DNA from: Spirochaetia bacterium
GTDB taxonomy: Bacteria > Spirochaetota > Spirochaetia > Treponematales > Rectinemataceae
DNA length: 64,000 nucleotides
NCBI GenBank assembly: GCA_029975555.1
Contig: JARKOY010000079.1
Coordinates: 1-64,000 of the forward strand
Direction of reading: 5' to 3'
Part shown: one piece after another, positions 24,230 to 33,922 of the stretch
Numbering within the stretch: position 1 is the stretch's first letter
Layout of the letters: each line of letters begins with the position of its first letter
Made by a program: the position numbers and the translations under genes
The notes under the pieces: generated by a model
Databases searched by the model: none
What the model was told of the DNA's origin: nothing
The model's input: only the letters and a program-made list of their open reading frames with translations

Positions 24230-25471
24230 ATGACACTTCAGTCCGTTCTGGATCTGTTTCAGGGCGTAGGGACACTGTTTGCCGTAGATCCCGGCATGGC
24301 CGTTGCTCGGATCGGTCTCATCTTCTTGGGCATCTTTCTCGTGTATCTTGGCAAAAAGGGCACGCTCGAGCCCCTGCTCATGATTCCCATGGGCCTAGGC
24401 ATGAGTACCGTCAACGCTGCGGTGATGTTCTTCGATCCCCTTGGTCTGCACAATGGGCTGGGGACGCTCTTTGTCGAATCCGCGGCGGGCGCGACGCCGG
24501 ACGCCATACGCAACGCGGCAGACCTCATGAGCATCCTCCAGATCGACTTTCTGCAGCCGATCTACACCTTCATGTTTTCGAACGGTTTGATCGCCTGTCT
24601 GGTGTTCATCGGGATCGGAAGTCTTCTGGACGTGGGCTTTGTGATGATCCATCCTTTCATCAGCATGTTCCTGGCGCTCTGTGCCGAGCTTGGAACGATC
24701 CTCGTCCTTCCGATCGCCCAGCTCTTCGGTTTCACGGCGAAGCAGGCGGCGGCCATCGCAATGGTCGGCGGCGCGGACGGGCCCATGGTGCTCTTCACCA
24801 GCCTTAAGCTCGCCCCGGAGCTCTTCGTGCCGATCGCGGTGGTGGCGTACCTGTACCTCGGCCTCACGTACGGTGGCTATCCCTACCTCATCAAACTGAT
24901 GGTGCCCAAACAAATACGGGGCATCGCAATGCCGCAGCAGAACTATGACATCAACGTCTCGTCGTTCCAGAAACTCATGTTCGCGGTGATCGTCAACACT
25001 ATTCTTTCGCTGCTTTTCCCTGTGGCCGCACCGCTCTTCTTCTCTCTGTTTTTGGGCATTGCGATCCGAGAATCCGGCATCAAGGCGTTTCAGGACTTGG
25101 TGTCGAACACCATTCTGTACACGGCGACGCTGTTTCTGGGGCTGACCCTGGGCATTCTGTGCGAGGCGAGTGTCATCCTCGATCCTAAGGTGTTGCCGCT
25201 TTTGCTCTTGGGCATGCTCGCCCTGCTTCTCTCAGGAATAGGAGGGCTCATCGGAGGTTACATCCTCTATTTCTTCAAGAACGGGGCTTTCAATCCGGTC
25301 ATCGGCATTGCGGGAGTGTCCTGTGTGCCGAGCACGGCAAAGGTCGCCCAAAAAAGTGTCTCCAAGGTCAATCCTCAGGCGATGATCATGCAGTATGCGC
25401 TCGGCGCGAACATTTCAGGGGTAATTACGACTGCGATCATCGCGGCCATCTATGTGACGCTGTTGAAGTGA
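24230..25471 (+). CDS. Sodium-translocating decarboxylase beta subunit (OadB-like)
   Basis: A 413-residue integral membrane subunit that couples decarboxylation of a biotin-bound carboxyl group to Na+ export. It has about ten hydrophobic segments. The diagnostic regions are FIGIGSLLDVGFVMIHPFISMFLALCAELGTILVLPIAQLFGF, IAMVGGADGPMVLFTSLKLAPELF and NPVIGIAGVSCVPSTAKVAQK, which hold the conserved Asp, Ser and Asn of the ion path. First gene of a four-gene operon with gamma, carboxyltransferase/biotin and a small membrane protein. The substrate (oxaloacetate, malonate or methylmalonyl-CoA) cannot be told from this subunit. Confidence 0.93.
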   Translation: MTLQSVLDLFQGVGTLFAVDPGMAVARIGLIFLGIFLVYLGKKGTLEPLLMIPMGLGMSTVNAAVMFFDPLGLHNGLGTLFVESAAGATPDAIRNAADLMSILQIDFLQPIYTFMFSNGLIACLVFIGIGSLLDVGFVMIHPFISMFLALCAELGTILVLPIAQLFGFTAKQAAAIAMVGGADGPMVLFTSLKLAPELFVPIAVVAYLYLGLTYGGYPYLIKLMVPKQIRGIAMPQQNYDINVSSFQKLMFAVIVNTILSLLFPVAAPLFFSLFLGIAIRESGIKAFQDLVSNTILYTATLFLGLTLGILCEASVILDPKVLPLLLLGMLALLLSGIGGLIGGYILYFFKNGAFNPVIGIAGVSCVPSTAKVAQKSVSKVNPQAMIMQYALGANISGVITTAIIAAIYVTLLK

Positions 25472-25484
25472 CAGGAGGCCGGCC

Positions 25485-25784
25485 ATGATGGAGGTTCAGA
25501 TTCTGATCGCGGCGGTGCTTGTCGGGATGCTCTTTGTCCTTGCCCGTATTTCCTGGACGCTGAAAGGAATTCTCGATGTTCTTTCACGAGAGAAGGTTGT
25601 CGCTGCGGCGTCGGATATGCCAGCTAGAAAGTCAACCGCAGAAAAATCGGCCGGGGGCCCAGAAAGTGCCTCGGTCCAGACGCATCCTGCCATCGCCCAT
25701 GACGACCTGCAGGACATCGCCGCAGTCATTGCGGTCGCAGCGCGGGCGACCCTTCGGGGCAGATCAAAATCGGCAGTATCCTGA
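25485..25784 (+). CDS. Decarboxylase gamma subunit (OadG-like)
   Basis: A 99-residue protein with one N-terminal helix (IAAVLVGMLFVLARISWTLKGILDVL) and a hydrophilic tail, as in OadG, which tethers the carboxyltransferase to the membrane beta subunit. The tail ends in ISVAVAAR-like AAVIAVAARATLRGR, the usual gamma C-terminal motif. GGAGG lies 6 nt before ATG 25485; a second ATG follows directly. It sits between beta and the biotin subunit with 13-14-nt gaps. Confidence 0.8.
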   Translation: MMEVQILIAAVLVGMLFVLARISWTLKGILDVLSREKVVAAASDMPARKSTAEKSAGGPESASVQTHPAIAHDDLQDIAAVIAVAARATLRGRSKSAVS

Positions 25785-25798
25785 GAGAGGAACGTCAT

Positions 25799-27931
25799 AT
25801 GAAGAAAATAGATTTCATGCTGACCGCATTCAGAGACGGACTTCAGTCCGCCTACGGCGCGCGGGTCTTCTCGAAAGATTATCTGCCGCTCGTCAAAGCC
25901 TGCGCGGAGGCTGGCATTATCCACTTCGAATCTGGCGGAGGAGCGCTCTTTCAGTCCTCTTTTTTCTACTGCAACGAAAATGCCTTCGATGTCATGGACG
26001 GCTTTAGGCAGGCGGCAGGCCCTGACGCCACGCTGCAGACGCTCGCAAGGGGCATCAATGTCGTAGGTCTTGACAGCCAGAGTTCGGACGTCATCAGGCT
26101 CCACGCGCAGCTCTTCAAGCGCTACGGCGTCACGACCATCAGGAACTTCGACGCCCTGAACGACGTACAGAATCTCATCTTCAGCGGCAAGTGCATCGTG
26201 GAGGCCGGCCTCCGACACGAAATCGCCATCACAATGATGGACTTACCTCCCGGATCGCCCGCGACCCACACGTCCGAGTTTTATCTCGGCGTACTTAGGC
26301 AGGTACTCGACGCCGATATCCCCTATCACTCACTGTGCTTCAAAGATGCGACTGGAACCGTGCGTCCCCGCATGGTCTACGACACGATAAAGGCCGCCCG
26401 CAAACTGCTGGGGCAAGATGCCAGAATCGTGTTCCACACGCACGACACGGCGGGGACCGGAACTCTGTGCTACATGAGTGCCATCGAGGCAGGAGTCGAC
26501 CAGGTAGACCTCTCCATGGCCCCGCTTTCGGGAGGAACCTGTCAGCCGGACATCGTGACGCTCTGGCACGCGCTGCGAGGTTCCGATTATACGCTGGATA
26601 TCGACATCCACAAGATCATCGTGCTCGAAGAGATGCTGAAGGAGGCTCTAGCGGACTACATGCTTCCTCCGGAAGCAACGCGGATCGAACCTCTCATCCC
26701 TTTCTTTCCAATGCCGGGAGGGGCTCTCACCGTCAACACACAGATGCTCCGCGACAACAAGATGTTGGACAAATACCCTGAAGTCATCGCTGCAATGGGA
26801 GAGGTGGTGGCGAAAGGCGGCTTCGGCACGGCAGTGACACCGGTCAGTCAGTTCTATTTTCAGCAGGCATACAACAACGTCGTCTATGGGCCATGGAAAC
26901 GCATCGCCGAAGGATACGGGAAAATGGTGCTCGGATACTTTGGAAAGACACCTCTCCCTCCCGATCCTGAGGTGCAGCGCATCGCGGAGCAACAGCTGGG
27001 ACTTGCGCCCACGACCGAAAGTCCACTCTCCCTGAACGACCGCAATCCGACGAAGGGCCTCGCCGCGGCGGCCGCTATGCTTGAAACGGCTGGCATCGAA
27101 AAGACGGACGAAAACCTGTTTATCGCCGCCACGTGCCTCGACAAGGGTATTCTTTTTCTAAAAGGCAAGGCCGTGCCCCACGTGCGCAAGATATCGGATA
27201 CTGTGCGGCATGAAGAACCCGAGACCTCTTCCAAACCTGTAGATTCGCTCACCGTCACGCTCGGCAACAAGGCCTACGCGGTAAAATTCGATAAAAACAT
27301 GGTGATCGTCAACGGTACCGCCTACGATTTTCAGGTGAAAGAAGGCATCGACGCCGAAGCTGTGGCAAAAACCGCGACCCTGCCCAAGACGGCCGAATTG
27401 CCCGCCGTGAGCGAGACGCATTTTGTTGAGTCCCCTCTTTCGGGGAGAGTGGTGAAGGTTCAGAAAAAAGCTGGCGACAAAGTTGCCGTCGGAGAGACAG
27501 TAGTCATCATCGATTCGATGAACATCGAGGTGCCTCTTAATTCTCCTTATTCCGGCATCATCCAGTCGGTATTCGTCCTGCAGGGCGACATGCTTGAAGC
27601 AGGGACGGCGCTCTATCGCGTCAATACCATCGCGCATGGGACAGTCGATACTGTGGCGCGGGCGGCCGAGGCGCTGACCGCCCAACAAAAACTGCCCGGC
27701 ACCGAAGCGGAGGCGCTTACCCAAATTATCTCGCCGATCGCCGGCCTCGTATTGCGCATCTACAAGGAACCGGGCGAAACTATCATCGCAGGCGAATCTC
27801 TCCTCGTCATGGAATCGATGAAAATGGAAAGACCTGTGAACAGCGTGGTTTCCGGTACAATCGAACGGCTGGCCGTGAAACAGGGCGATCAGATCGAAGC
27901 AGGCCAGGTGCTTGCAATCGTGCGCCAATAA
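25799..27931 (+). CDS. Carboxyltransferase/biotin subunit with two biotinyl domains (OadA-like)
   Basis: 710 residues. The N-terminal HMGL-like TIM barrel is the carboxyltransferase: D13 in FRDGLQS, K182 in SLCFKDATGT (the lysine expected to be carbamylated) and H213/H215 in FHTHDTAGTG (metal ligands). A conserved PYC/OadA linker follows to about 480. Two biotinyl domains then occur in tandem. The second has the canonical MESMKME with biotin-acceptor K675. The first reads IDSMNIE, with N575 where the lysine should be, so it cannot carry biotin. The barrel motif RDGLQSAYGAR also departs from the usual RDxHQSxxATR. The carboxyl donor is unassigned. Confidence 0.88.
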   Translation: MKKIDFMLTAFRDGLQSAYGARVFSKDYLPLVKACAEAGIIHFESGGGALFQSSFFYCNENAFDVMDGFRQAAGPDATLQTLARGINVVGLDSQSSDVIRLHAQLFKRYGVTTIRNFDALNDVQNLIFSGKCIVEAGLRHEIAITMMDLPPGSPATHTSEFYLGVLRQVLDADIPYHSLCFKDATGTVRPRMVYDTIKAARKLLGQDARIVFHTHDTAGTGTLCYMSAIEAGVDQVDLSMAPLSGGTCQPDIVTLWHALRGSDYTLDIDIHKIIVLEEMLKEALADYMLPPEATRIEPLIPFFPMPGGALTVNTQMLRDNKMLDKYPEVIAAMGEVVAKGGFGTAVTPVSQFYFQQAYNNVVYGPWKRIAEGYGKMVLGYFGKTPLPPDPEVQRIAEQQLGLAPTTESPLSLNDRNPTKGLAAAAAMLETAGIEKTDENLFIAATCLDKGILFLKGKAVPHVRKISDTVRHEEPETSSKPVDSLTVTLGNKAYAVKFDKNMVIVNGTAYDFQVKEGIDAEAVAKTATLPKTAELPAVSETHFVESPLSGRVVKVQKKAGDKVAVGETVVIIDSMNIEVPLNSPYSGIIQSVFVLQGDMLEAGTALYRVNTIAHGTVDTVARAAEALTAQQKLPGTEAEALTQIISPIAGLVLRIYKEPGETIIAGESLLVMESMKMERPVNSVVSGTIERLAVKQGDQIEAGQVLAIVRQ

Positions 27932-27954
27932 CCTCGCCTGAGAGAAGGTAAACC

Positions 27955-28101
27955 ATGAATCGATCAGGACTAGGGCTTGCGCTCCTCACGTATGGAATTG
28001 CCGCCGTCATCTCCATGTTCACCGCCGCGATCATCGCGTTGATGGTGAAATTGATCAAATGGAAAAATAAGCTGGCTTTAAAAAAGCGGCGGAAGGAATA
28101 G
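27955..28101 (+). CDS. 48-aa single-helix membrane protein in the decarboxylase operon
   Basis: Too short for the ORF track. AGAAGG precedes ATG 27955, 23 nt after the biotin subunit. The product, MNRSGLGLALLTYGIAAVISMF..., has one long helix (about 6-34) and a strongly basic tail (KWKNKLALKKRRKE), so the tail should stay in the cytoplasm. Its position suggests an accessory subunit of the sodium pump or a membrane tether. I know of no named family for it. Confidence 0.6.
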   Translation: MNRSGLGLALLTYGIAAVISMFTAAIIALMVKLIKWKNKLALKKRRKE

Positions 28102-28329
28102 AGTGTCCGCGGCAGGGCTCAGGAACGACCTAGAAGCCTCATCAGCCTGCGCTTCGCTTGAGACCTCGCGGATGCCTCGGTCACAAAGAAAATGGGATTG
28201 TCCAAATTTGCGGACAATCCCAGCCTCCTTGAACGACACGCCGCTCCCGGAGAAGTCGGGACATAGAAATTTAGCGCGTTATTCGAGAGAATATTTTAGT
28301 ACTGAATTTGGCCGTTGGCAAGCATTTTT
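28102..28329. other. Intergenic region between decarboxylase operon and leuS
   Basis: No gene seen in these 228 bp. It contains the hairpin terminator at 28185-28222 and otherwise nothing I recognise. Confidence 0.4.
28185..28222 (-). terminator. Intrinsic terminator of leuS
   Basis: The perfect stem TGGGATTGTCC/GGACAATCCCA (28193-28222) is followed, when read on the minus strand, by TTTTCTTTG. It ends leftward transcription from leuS. The stem may also help end the rightward decarboxylase operon, although no U-run exists in that direction. Confidence 0.72.
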
Positions 28330-30759
28330 TCACCGCACCACAAAGCTGACGAGCTTGTCCTGGACGGCTATCGCCTTGACGATCTCCTTTCCCGAAAGCC
28401 ATTCCGGGATCTTCTCCGCGCGTTTCGCCATCTCGATGAGCTTTTCTTTGGATGTACCTGCGGGCGCGGTGAACTTGCTGCGGACCTTCCCGTTCACCTG
28501 CACGACGATCTCCTTCTCGTCGTCGCAGGTGAGTTCTTCGCGGTAGGCGGGCCAGGGAGCCTTCGAAACCGAGCCTTCATGACCAAGCTTCTCCCAGAGC
28601 TCTTCGCCGAGGTGCGGCGCATAGGGCGCGAGGAGGAGCACAAAGGGTTCCCATGCTGCGCGCGGGATAGTCTCGAGCTTCGACAACTCGTTCGAGTAGA
28701 TCATCATCTGCGAAATGGCCGTATTGAAGTTCAGTGTGGCCGTGTCGTTCGTCACCTTTTTGATGGTCTTGTGGAGGAGCTTCTCAATCTCGGGGGCCAA
28801 GGGTTCCTCGACGAGGGGGCGTTCGGAGATCGCCCATATGCGTTCGAGGAAGCGCGAAACGCCTACCAGGCCGGCCGTCGACCAAGGCTTAGAAACCTCA
28901 AGGGGTCCCATGAACATCTCGTAGACGCGCATGGCGTCGGCGCCATAATTTTCGACGATATCGTCGGGATTGATGACGTTGCCGCGGCTTTTCGACATCT
29001 TTTGATTGTCCTCGCCCAGGATCATGCCCTGGTTCACGAGGCGCATGAATGGCTCGTCGGTGTTCACCAGGCCCAGGTCATAGAGGACCTTGTGCCAGAA
29101 GCGGCTGTACAGGAGGTGCAGAACCGCGTGCTCGGCGCCCCCCACGTACAGATCGACGGGCATCCAGTAGTCGATTTTGGAGCGATCGGCCAACGCGTTG
29201 GGGTTTTTAGGATCGAGGTAGCGCAGGTAGTACCAGCAGGAACCGGCCCACTGGGGCATGGTGTTGGTCTCGCGCTTGGCGGGGCCGCCGCAGCGGGGAC
29301 AGGTGGTGTTGACCCATTCGGAAATGGCTGCGAGCGGGGATTCGCCCGTGCCGGTCGGGGTGTAGGATTTCACCTCGGGCAGGGCGAGAGGGAGGCTTTC
29401 CTCTGGAAGAGGCACGATGCCGCACCTGTCGCAGTGGACGACGGGGATGGGTTCGCCCCAGTAGCGCTGGCGGCTGAAGAGCCAGTCGCGGAGTTTGTAG
29501 TTGACGGTCTTCTTGCCGATGCCGCGCTCCTCGAGCCACTCCGAGATGCGGGCAATGCACTGGGCGGTGGGAAGGCCATCGAATTGGCCCGAATTCACCG
29601 CAATGCCCTCCGCCTCGTTGCAGGCTTCCGGTTCCCTGTCGAAGGGGCCGGTTTCGCCGGGCCTGGCCACCACCTGGATGATAGGCAGCTTGAATTTCTT
29701 GGCAAAATCCCAGTCGCGCGCGTCGTGGGCAGGAACGGCCATGATCGCACCGGTCCCGTAGGAGATGAGGACGTAGTCGCTGATCCATATGGGTATGCGC
29801 GCGCCGTTGACGGGATTGATGGCGTAGGCGCCCGTGAAGACGCCGGTCTTATCCTTTGCAAGATCGGTGCGCTCCAGGTCGCTCTTGGCTGCAGCCTCTT
29901 CGATGTAGGCCTCGACGGCTGCGCGATGCTCCGGGGTGGTTATGTGAGGCACAAAGGGATGCTCCGGCGCCAGGACCATGTAGGTCGCGCCGAAGAGCGT
30001 GTCGGGGCGCGTCGTGTAAATCTCCAGCGCCTCGTCGTATCCTTCGATTTTAAAAAACACCGATGCGCCTTCGGATCTGCCGATCCAGTTTCGCTGCATG
30101 AGCTTTATGGGTTCGGGCCAGTCGAGTTTGTCGAGATCGGCCAAGAGGCGCTCGGCGTACGCGGTGATCTTGAGCACCCACTGACGGATGCGCTTGCGGA
30201 CGACTTTTGTCCCACAGCGATCGCAATGTCCCTCCTTGACCTCCTCGTTGGCGAGTCCGGTCTTACAGGACGGGCACCAGTTGATGGGCATCTCGGCCTC
30301 GTAGGCGAGGCCCTTCTTGAAGAGCTGGAGGAATATCCACTGCGTCCACTTGTAGTATTCAGGATCGCAGGTGATCACTTCGCGAGACCAATCGTACGAG
30401 AAGCCGAGCGATTTGATCTGCGTACGAAATCGATCGATGTTCGCGTAGGTCGTCACTGCGGGGTGCGTGCCGGTCTGAATTGCATAGTTTTCAGCCGGAA
30501 GCCCGAAGGCGTCGAAACCCATGGGATGCAGGACATTGTAGCCGTTCATCCGCAGATAGCGGCAATAGATATCCGTGGCGGTGTAGCCTTCGGGGTGTCC
30601 GACGTGCAGCCCTGCGCCCGAAGGATAGGGAAACATGTCGAGCACATAGCGACGTTTTTCCTTTGGAAAATGCTCATCTTCGACCGCGCGGAAAGTCTGC
30701 TCGTCCTCCCAGCGCTTCTGCCACTTCTTCTCGATGTCCTTGAACGGATACTTCGCCAT
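28330..30759 (-). CDS. leuS: Leucyl-tRNA synthetase
   Basis: An 809-residue class I aminoacyl-tRNA synthetase charging tRNA-Leu. The HIGH-type motif is in [17 protein letters not shown] near residue 45, and [14 protein letters not shown] lies near 570. The CP1 editing domain sits between ([20 protein letters not shown]), with zinc-ribbon cysteines [22 protein letters not shown] and CDRCG/CPRCGG. The C-terminal end carries the usual anticodon-binding helices and small ubiquitin-like region. GGGAG precedes ATG 30759. It lies 47 nt after the pgs operon, and read-through transcription is possible. Confidence 0.97.
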   Translation of the reverse strand: MAKYPFKDIEKKWQKRWEDEQTFRAVEDEHFPKEKRRYVLDMFPYPSGAGLHVGHPEGYTATDIYCRYLRMNGYNVLHPMGFDAFGLPAENYAIQTGTHPAVTTYANIDRFRTQIKSLGFSYDWSREVITCDPEYYKWTQWIFLQLFKKGLAYEAEMPINWCPSCKTGLANEEVKEGHCDRCGTKVVRKRIRQWVLKITAYAERLLADLDKLDWPEPIKLMQRNWIGRSEGASVFFKIEGYDEALEIYTTRPDTLFGATYMVLAPEHPFVPHITTPEHRAAVEAYIEEAAAKSDLERTDLAKDKTGVFTGAYAINPVNGARIPIWISDYVLISYGTGAIMAVPAHDARDWDFAKKFKLPIIQVVARPGETGPFDREPEACNEAEGIAVNSGQFDGLPTAQCIARISEWLEERGIGKKTVNYKLRDWLFSRQRYWGEPIPVVHCDRCGIVPLPEESLPLALPEVKSYTPTGTGESPLAAISEWVNTTCPRCGGPAKRETNTMPQWAGSCWYYLRYLDPKNPNALADRSKIDYWMPVDLYVGGAEHAVLHLLYSRFWHKVLYDLGLVNTDEPFMRLVNQGMILGEDNQKMSKSRGNVINPDDIVENYGADAMRVYEMFMGPLEVSKPWSTAGLVGVSRFLERIWAISERPLVEEPLAPEIEKLLHKTIKKVTNDTATLNFNTAISQMMIYSNELSKLETIPRAAWEPFVLLLAPYAPHLGEELWEKLGHEGSVSKAPWPAYREELTCDDEKEIVVQVNGKVRSKFTAPAGTSKEKLIEMAKRAEKIPEWLSGKEIVKAIAVQDKLVSFVVR

Positions 30760-30806
30760 GATCTATCTCCCGATGCAATGGTCAAATCTATGTATTGCTA
30801 TGGATA

Positions 30807-32027
30807 CTATCCAAGAGGCTTTCGGATGGCAAGGGCTGCACCTGCGAGCAACAAGCCCAGCACCAGCGGCCACGCGGGCTTTTTTGGGGTGTGCGTGACC
30901 TCGAAGGGGATCGGCGCCTTTGGATTGCCGTCCACGGCGATCCCACTCTGGATCGCGAGGCCCTTTATGTTGAGGAAGTGCAGGACAGGAATACCACGCG
31001 CAAGGTAGTAGCCGAGGAGTCCATCACCTGCGTCGACAGATGCCCTTTCCGGGGTGGCTATCGGAGCTGCGCTGAGCTGTTTGGTCGACTGCGCGCGGCT
31101 GTTCCATGCCGGAGAGAGAATGAGGCCGGGCTTGCGCGTGAGCGAAACCTGCCCGGTGCCGATATTGACATCCGCCCCGCCGATGTTCACGAAGGCCCTG
31201 ACAGGGCCTGCTTTTTCGTATACTTCGAGGTGGGACAAAAAAGAGGCTTCGAAGCTTTCGCCGCCGATGAAGGGTACATGCAAACTACTGGCAGTACGGC
31301 GCGCGTAGCGGGCGAGATCGTCGCTCGGCTCGAGCCGGTAGAGGGAAGAAATGCCTCGGTCGCCGTCACCTCCAGGAGAAATCGCCGCAGGCATGTAGGG
31401 CAGCACAGCGGCATCTCTGCAGATAGCCATCATTTCGGCATTGCTCAAGCCCTCGATGTTCGCGCCGTACTCAGAAGCACCGAGGGACGTGATGACGACA
31501 GGCTCGACGCCCGTCTCCGCACAGGCCGAAAGCACGGCGAGCAGAATGCCGGGGAAAGACCCCGAAGAGCCGACGGCGATTCTGTCGCCCGGCCTCAGTC
31601 CAAGCTCGTGGAAATAGCGCACGAAAAGGGCGGCAAAGGAGGTGCTCGTCGCTGTCCGCTTGGCGACGATATCGCCGATCGTGGTGGTCAGCATGCTCGA
31701 TTCGGCGCCGATGAGACCAGTCCGATAGGGATCCAACGCCGGGTCAATCGGGATACCGAGCAGTCGGCGCTTGTCTGCGACAGCTTCCTCCGCGCGGGCC
31801 ATTCGCAGGGCAGCGCGGCGCATTGCATCTACGGAAGGATGTGGGACTTCGCGCGTAAAAAGCGAGGAAGCCGCAATGCCAAGGGCGAGCGCCCCAAGCG
31901 CCACAAGAACGCGCAGAAACGTGAATTGCTCTCGAAGATGTCGGCGGCGACCGCTGCACCACGTGCGGCGAGCGTGTGTCTGACGATCATCTCCAGAAAC
32001 CCGAAACGATGTCGCAGATTGGTTCAT
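30807..32027 (-). CDS. pgsW: Poly-gamma-glutamate system protein PgsW
   Basis: A 406-residue protein of the poly-gamma-glutamate system family. An N-terminal membrane helix lies around 36-58 (LRVLVALGALALGIAASSLF). A large soluble domain contains GDRIAVGSSGSFPGILLAVLSACAETGVEPVVITSLGASEYGANIEG, and a final C-terminal helix (WPLVLGLLLAGAALAI) ends the protein. This family is known mainly from pgs clusters of spirochaetes and a few other bacteria; its role (assembly or chain handling) is not established. Third gene of pgsB-pgsC-pgsW, starting 10 nt after pgsC. Confidence 0.82.
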   Translation of the reverse strand: MNQSATSFRVSGDDRQTHARRTWCSGRRRHLREQFTFLRVLVALGALALGIAASSLFTREVPHPSVDAMRRAALRMARAEEAVADKRRLLGIPIDPALDPYRTGLIGAESSMLTTTIGDIVAKRTATSTSFAALFVRYFHELGLRPGDRIAVGSSGSFPGILLAVLSACAETGVEPVVITSLGASEYGANIEGLSNAEMMAICRDAAVLPYMPAAISPGGDGDRGISSLYRLEPSDDLARYARRTASSLHVPFIGGESFEASFLSHLEVYEKAGPVRAFVNIGGADVNIGTGQVSLTRKPGLILSPAWNSRAQSTKQLSAAPIATPERASVDAGDGLLGYYLARGIPVLHFLNIKGLAIQSGIAVDGNPKAPIPFEVTHTPKKPAWPLVLGLLLAGAALAIRKPLG

Positions 32028-32037
32028 CAGCCCAGCC

Positions 32038-32469
32038 TCAGCGTGCCACGAGCATGAGCACAGTGCGCGTCGCCAGGGTAATTACGGCACTCGCGAGGAG
32101 TGTTCTCCACGGCCCCTGTTTCCACGAATCGTTCGCGATGAGCCCCGGCACGACGTAGCCGATCGCGCGCATCTCAGGTGTGCCGACAAAGAGCCATCCG
32201 GTGAACGCGTCCAGAAGCGCGCCGGCCAAGATTCCTGTAAGTATGAAGGCCATGAATCGCCGCCGACCGAAGAGAATCGTGACGCGCGACAGGAGCTTCA
32301 CCACTAGAAGCGCGAGCATCGCGGCGGTCCAGGTCATGAGAATGCGCAGCGGCTGATCGACATAGAGCGCGAGGTAGCCAGGCGCCACAAGACCTCCGGA
32401 GAGCCACCCCGTCGCCTCGCCGAAGAGAAAGCCGAACACAATCGAAACGACGATCGAGACAGCAGCCAC
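32038..32469 (-). CDS. pgsC: Poly-gamma-glutamate biosynthesis protein PgsC/CapC
   Basis: A 143-residue integral membrane protein with about five helices. VVSIVFGFLFGEATGWLSGGLVAPGYLALYVDQPLRI is diagnostic of CapC, and GYVVPGLIANDSWKQGPWRTLLASAVITLATR closes it. The track starts at 32571 inside pgsB. GTG 32469, preceded by GGGGGGAGGA, gives the family N-terminus and shares one base with the pgsB stop (ATAGTG), a classic coupled junction. PgsC partners PgsB in the membrane ligase that polymerises glutamate. Confidence 0.9.
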   Translation of the reverse strand: MAAVSIVVSIVFGFLFGEATGWLSGGLVAPGYLALYVDQPLRILMTWTAAMLALLVVKLLSRVTILFGRRRFMAFILTGILAGALLDAFTGWLFVGTPEMRAIGYVVPGLIANDSWKQGPWRTLLASAVITLATRTVLMLVAR

Positions 32470-33902
32470 TATGTCCTCCCCCCGCTCGAGGCGCGCAACG
32501 CATCGAGCGATGCGGTCAGTGCCATTCCCGGCCCCCTTATATTGCCCGCGCAGAGTAAATCGATGCCACAAGGCCTGCGCGGAAGCATCTCGAGCGCAGT
32601 CTCGAGCACAGACTCCACGCGCGATTCCGAAGGCCGCAGCACGCGCACTGGCGCACTTCGAAGCCGGGGTGCAGGCCTCGGCTCGCCCGAAAGCGCTGCC
32701 TCACTCAGGGTATCCTTCACAAGTCGCCGCGCGAGCCATCTGCTCATCCCGAACACGATAACCGCGTCGGCGTCGATTCCCTCCGCGATCTCGGCGAGCT
32801 GCAATGCGCGCCACGAACGATCGTCGCGGTGGTTGAACACAAGAATGCGGGTGCGCCGATCTTCCGCGCGGGCATTCGAATCGGCTGGTGCAGCGCGCTG
32901 GTCTACGACAGCTCTCCGGCTCGCGGTCGCCTCTGGGCCCGCGGCCGCTTCCTGGCCATGGACAGCCTCTTGAAAGGACTCCTTTAGCCTATCCAAGCTC
33001 GCCACCTCTCTACGCCACAGTGTGAGTGTCGACTGAGCGTCGTTTGCAGCAAACGCGTTCACCGCGCGCACCTTCACGCCCTGCCATTCAAACTCGACAG
33101 ATGCGCACACGCCGGGATCAGGTTGAATCTTGAGCATGCCACGCAGCGCCACCTCGCGCTGCACACCGCATTCCTCGCACACTGCAAGCGCGAGCGCGAG
33201 GTTCTCAGCAAACATCGGGTACCCGAAGCGCGCACACCACGAACGCACAACCTCATCCGCGCTCACAAACTTCGATGCGCTCGTAGGCGCAGAACCCCTC
33301 CTGCCGAGCAACGCACCGTTTGTTGAGCTGCGGCCTTGCCCCGCGCGCTCGAAAATTGCCTTCAATTCTTCATCTAAGCCTTCGGTACCAACAAAGACCT
33401 GCCCCCGCTCCGGCACCGACAGCGCGAGGATCTCCGCGATCTGGCTGAGTTCCACACCCATCGTATCCCTGTGGTCTGCCCTCACATTCGTGATGACCCC
33501 AATAGTCGAGCGCGCGAGCCGATGCTCGAGCGTCCAGATGGTTTCGGGCTGAATCGCCATGCACTCGGCCACGATCGCCTGCGCACCCAGACCGACAGAC
33601 CGCTGCACGAACCACCTGTGCTCCATGATCGTTGCGCCATGACGCCTTCGGATCGGCTCTTCCGAAAGATCAGGGAGAATAAGACGCGCGGCCGATCCAG
33701 TGGTCTTCGCGCACACGCGCAGCCCACTCTCCGCCAAACCTGCAGCAATGAGCCGTGTTACAGTCGACTTTCCGCGCGTCCCATTCACGAGTATGCGAAT
33801 GGGAATCTTTTCGAGTCGAGACATGTGGATTCGATATTCCGCGATGCCAGCGACCACAAGCAGCGCGCTCACCGCGACGACAAAAAGAATCACCTGCTTC
33901 AA
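32469..33902 (-). CDS. pgsB: Poly-gamma-glutamate synthase PgsB/CapB
   Basis: A 477-residue ATP-dependent amide ligase related to Mur ligases, polymerising glutamate through the gamma-carboxyl. An N-terminal membrane helix (residues 3-21) is followed by the P-loop RILVNGTRGKSTVTRLIAAGL. The central domain has EHRWFVQRSVGLGAQAIVAECMAIQPE and ITNVRADHRDTMG, both CapB signatures. An Ala/Glu/Arg-rich insert (about 315-350, QEAAAGPEATASRR) is unusual. The start is TTG 33902, close behind a small GGAGCA site; GTG three codons later is an alternative. No pgsA/capA is present nearby. Confidence 0.9.
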   Translation of the reverse strand: MKQVILFVVAVSALLVVAGIAEYRIHMSRLEKIPIRILVNGTRGKSTVTRLIAAGLAESGLRVCAKTTGSAARLILPDLSEEPIRRRHGATIMEHRWFVQRSVGLGAQAIVAECMAIQPETIWTLEHRLARSTIGVITNVRADHRDTMGVELSQIAEILALSVPERGQVFVGTEGLDEELKAIFERAGQGRSSTNGALLGRRGSAPTSASKFVSADEVVRSWCARFGYPMFAENLALALAVCEECGVQREVALRGMLKIQPDPGVCASVEFEWQGVKVRAVNAFAANDAQSTLTLWRREVASLDRLKESFQEAVHGQEAAAGPEATASRRAVVDQRAAPADSNARAEDRRTRILVFNHRDDRSWRALQLAEIAEGIDADAVIVFGMSRWLARRLVKDTLSEAALSGEPRPAPRLRSAPVRVLRPSESRVESVLETALEMLPRRPCGIDLLCAGNIRGPGMALTASLDALRASSGGRT

Positions 33903-33922
33903 TGCTCCGTTGGAGCAATATC

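Noticed and set aside
28315-31008. 897-aa plus-strand ORF opposite leuS
   Set aside because: Antisense shadow of leuS, which has full HIGH and KMSKS motifs on the minus strand.
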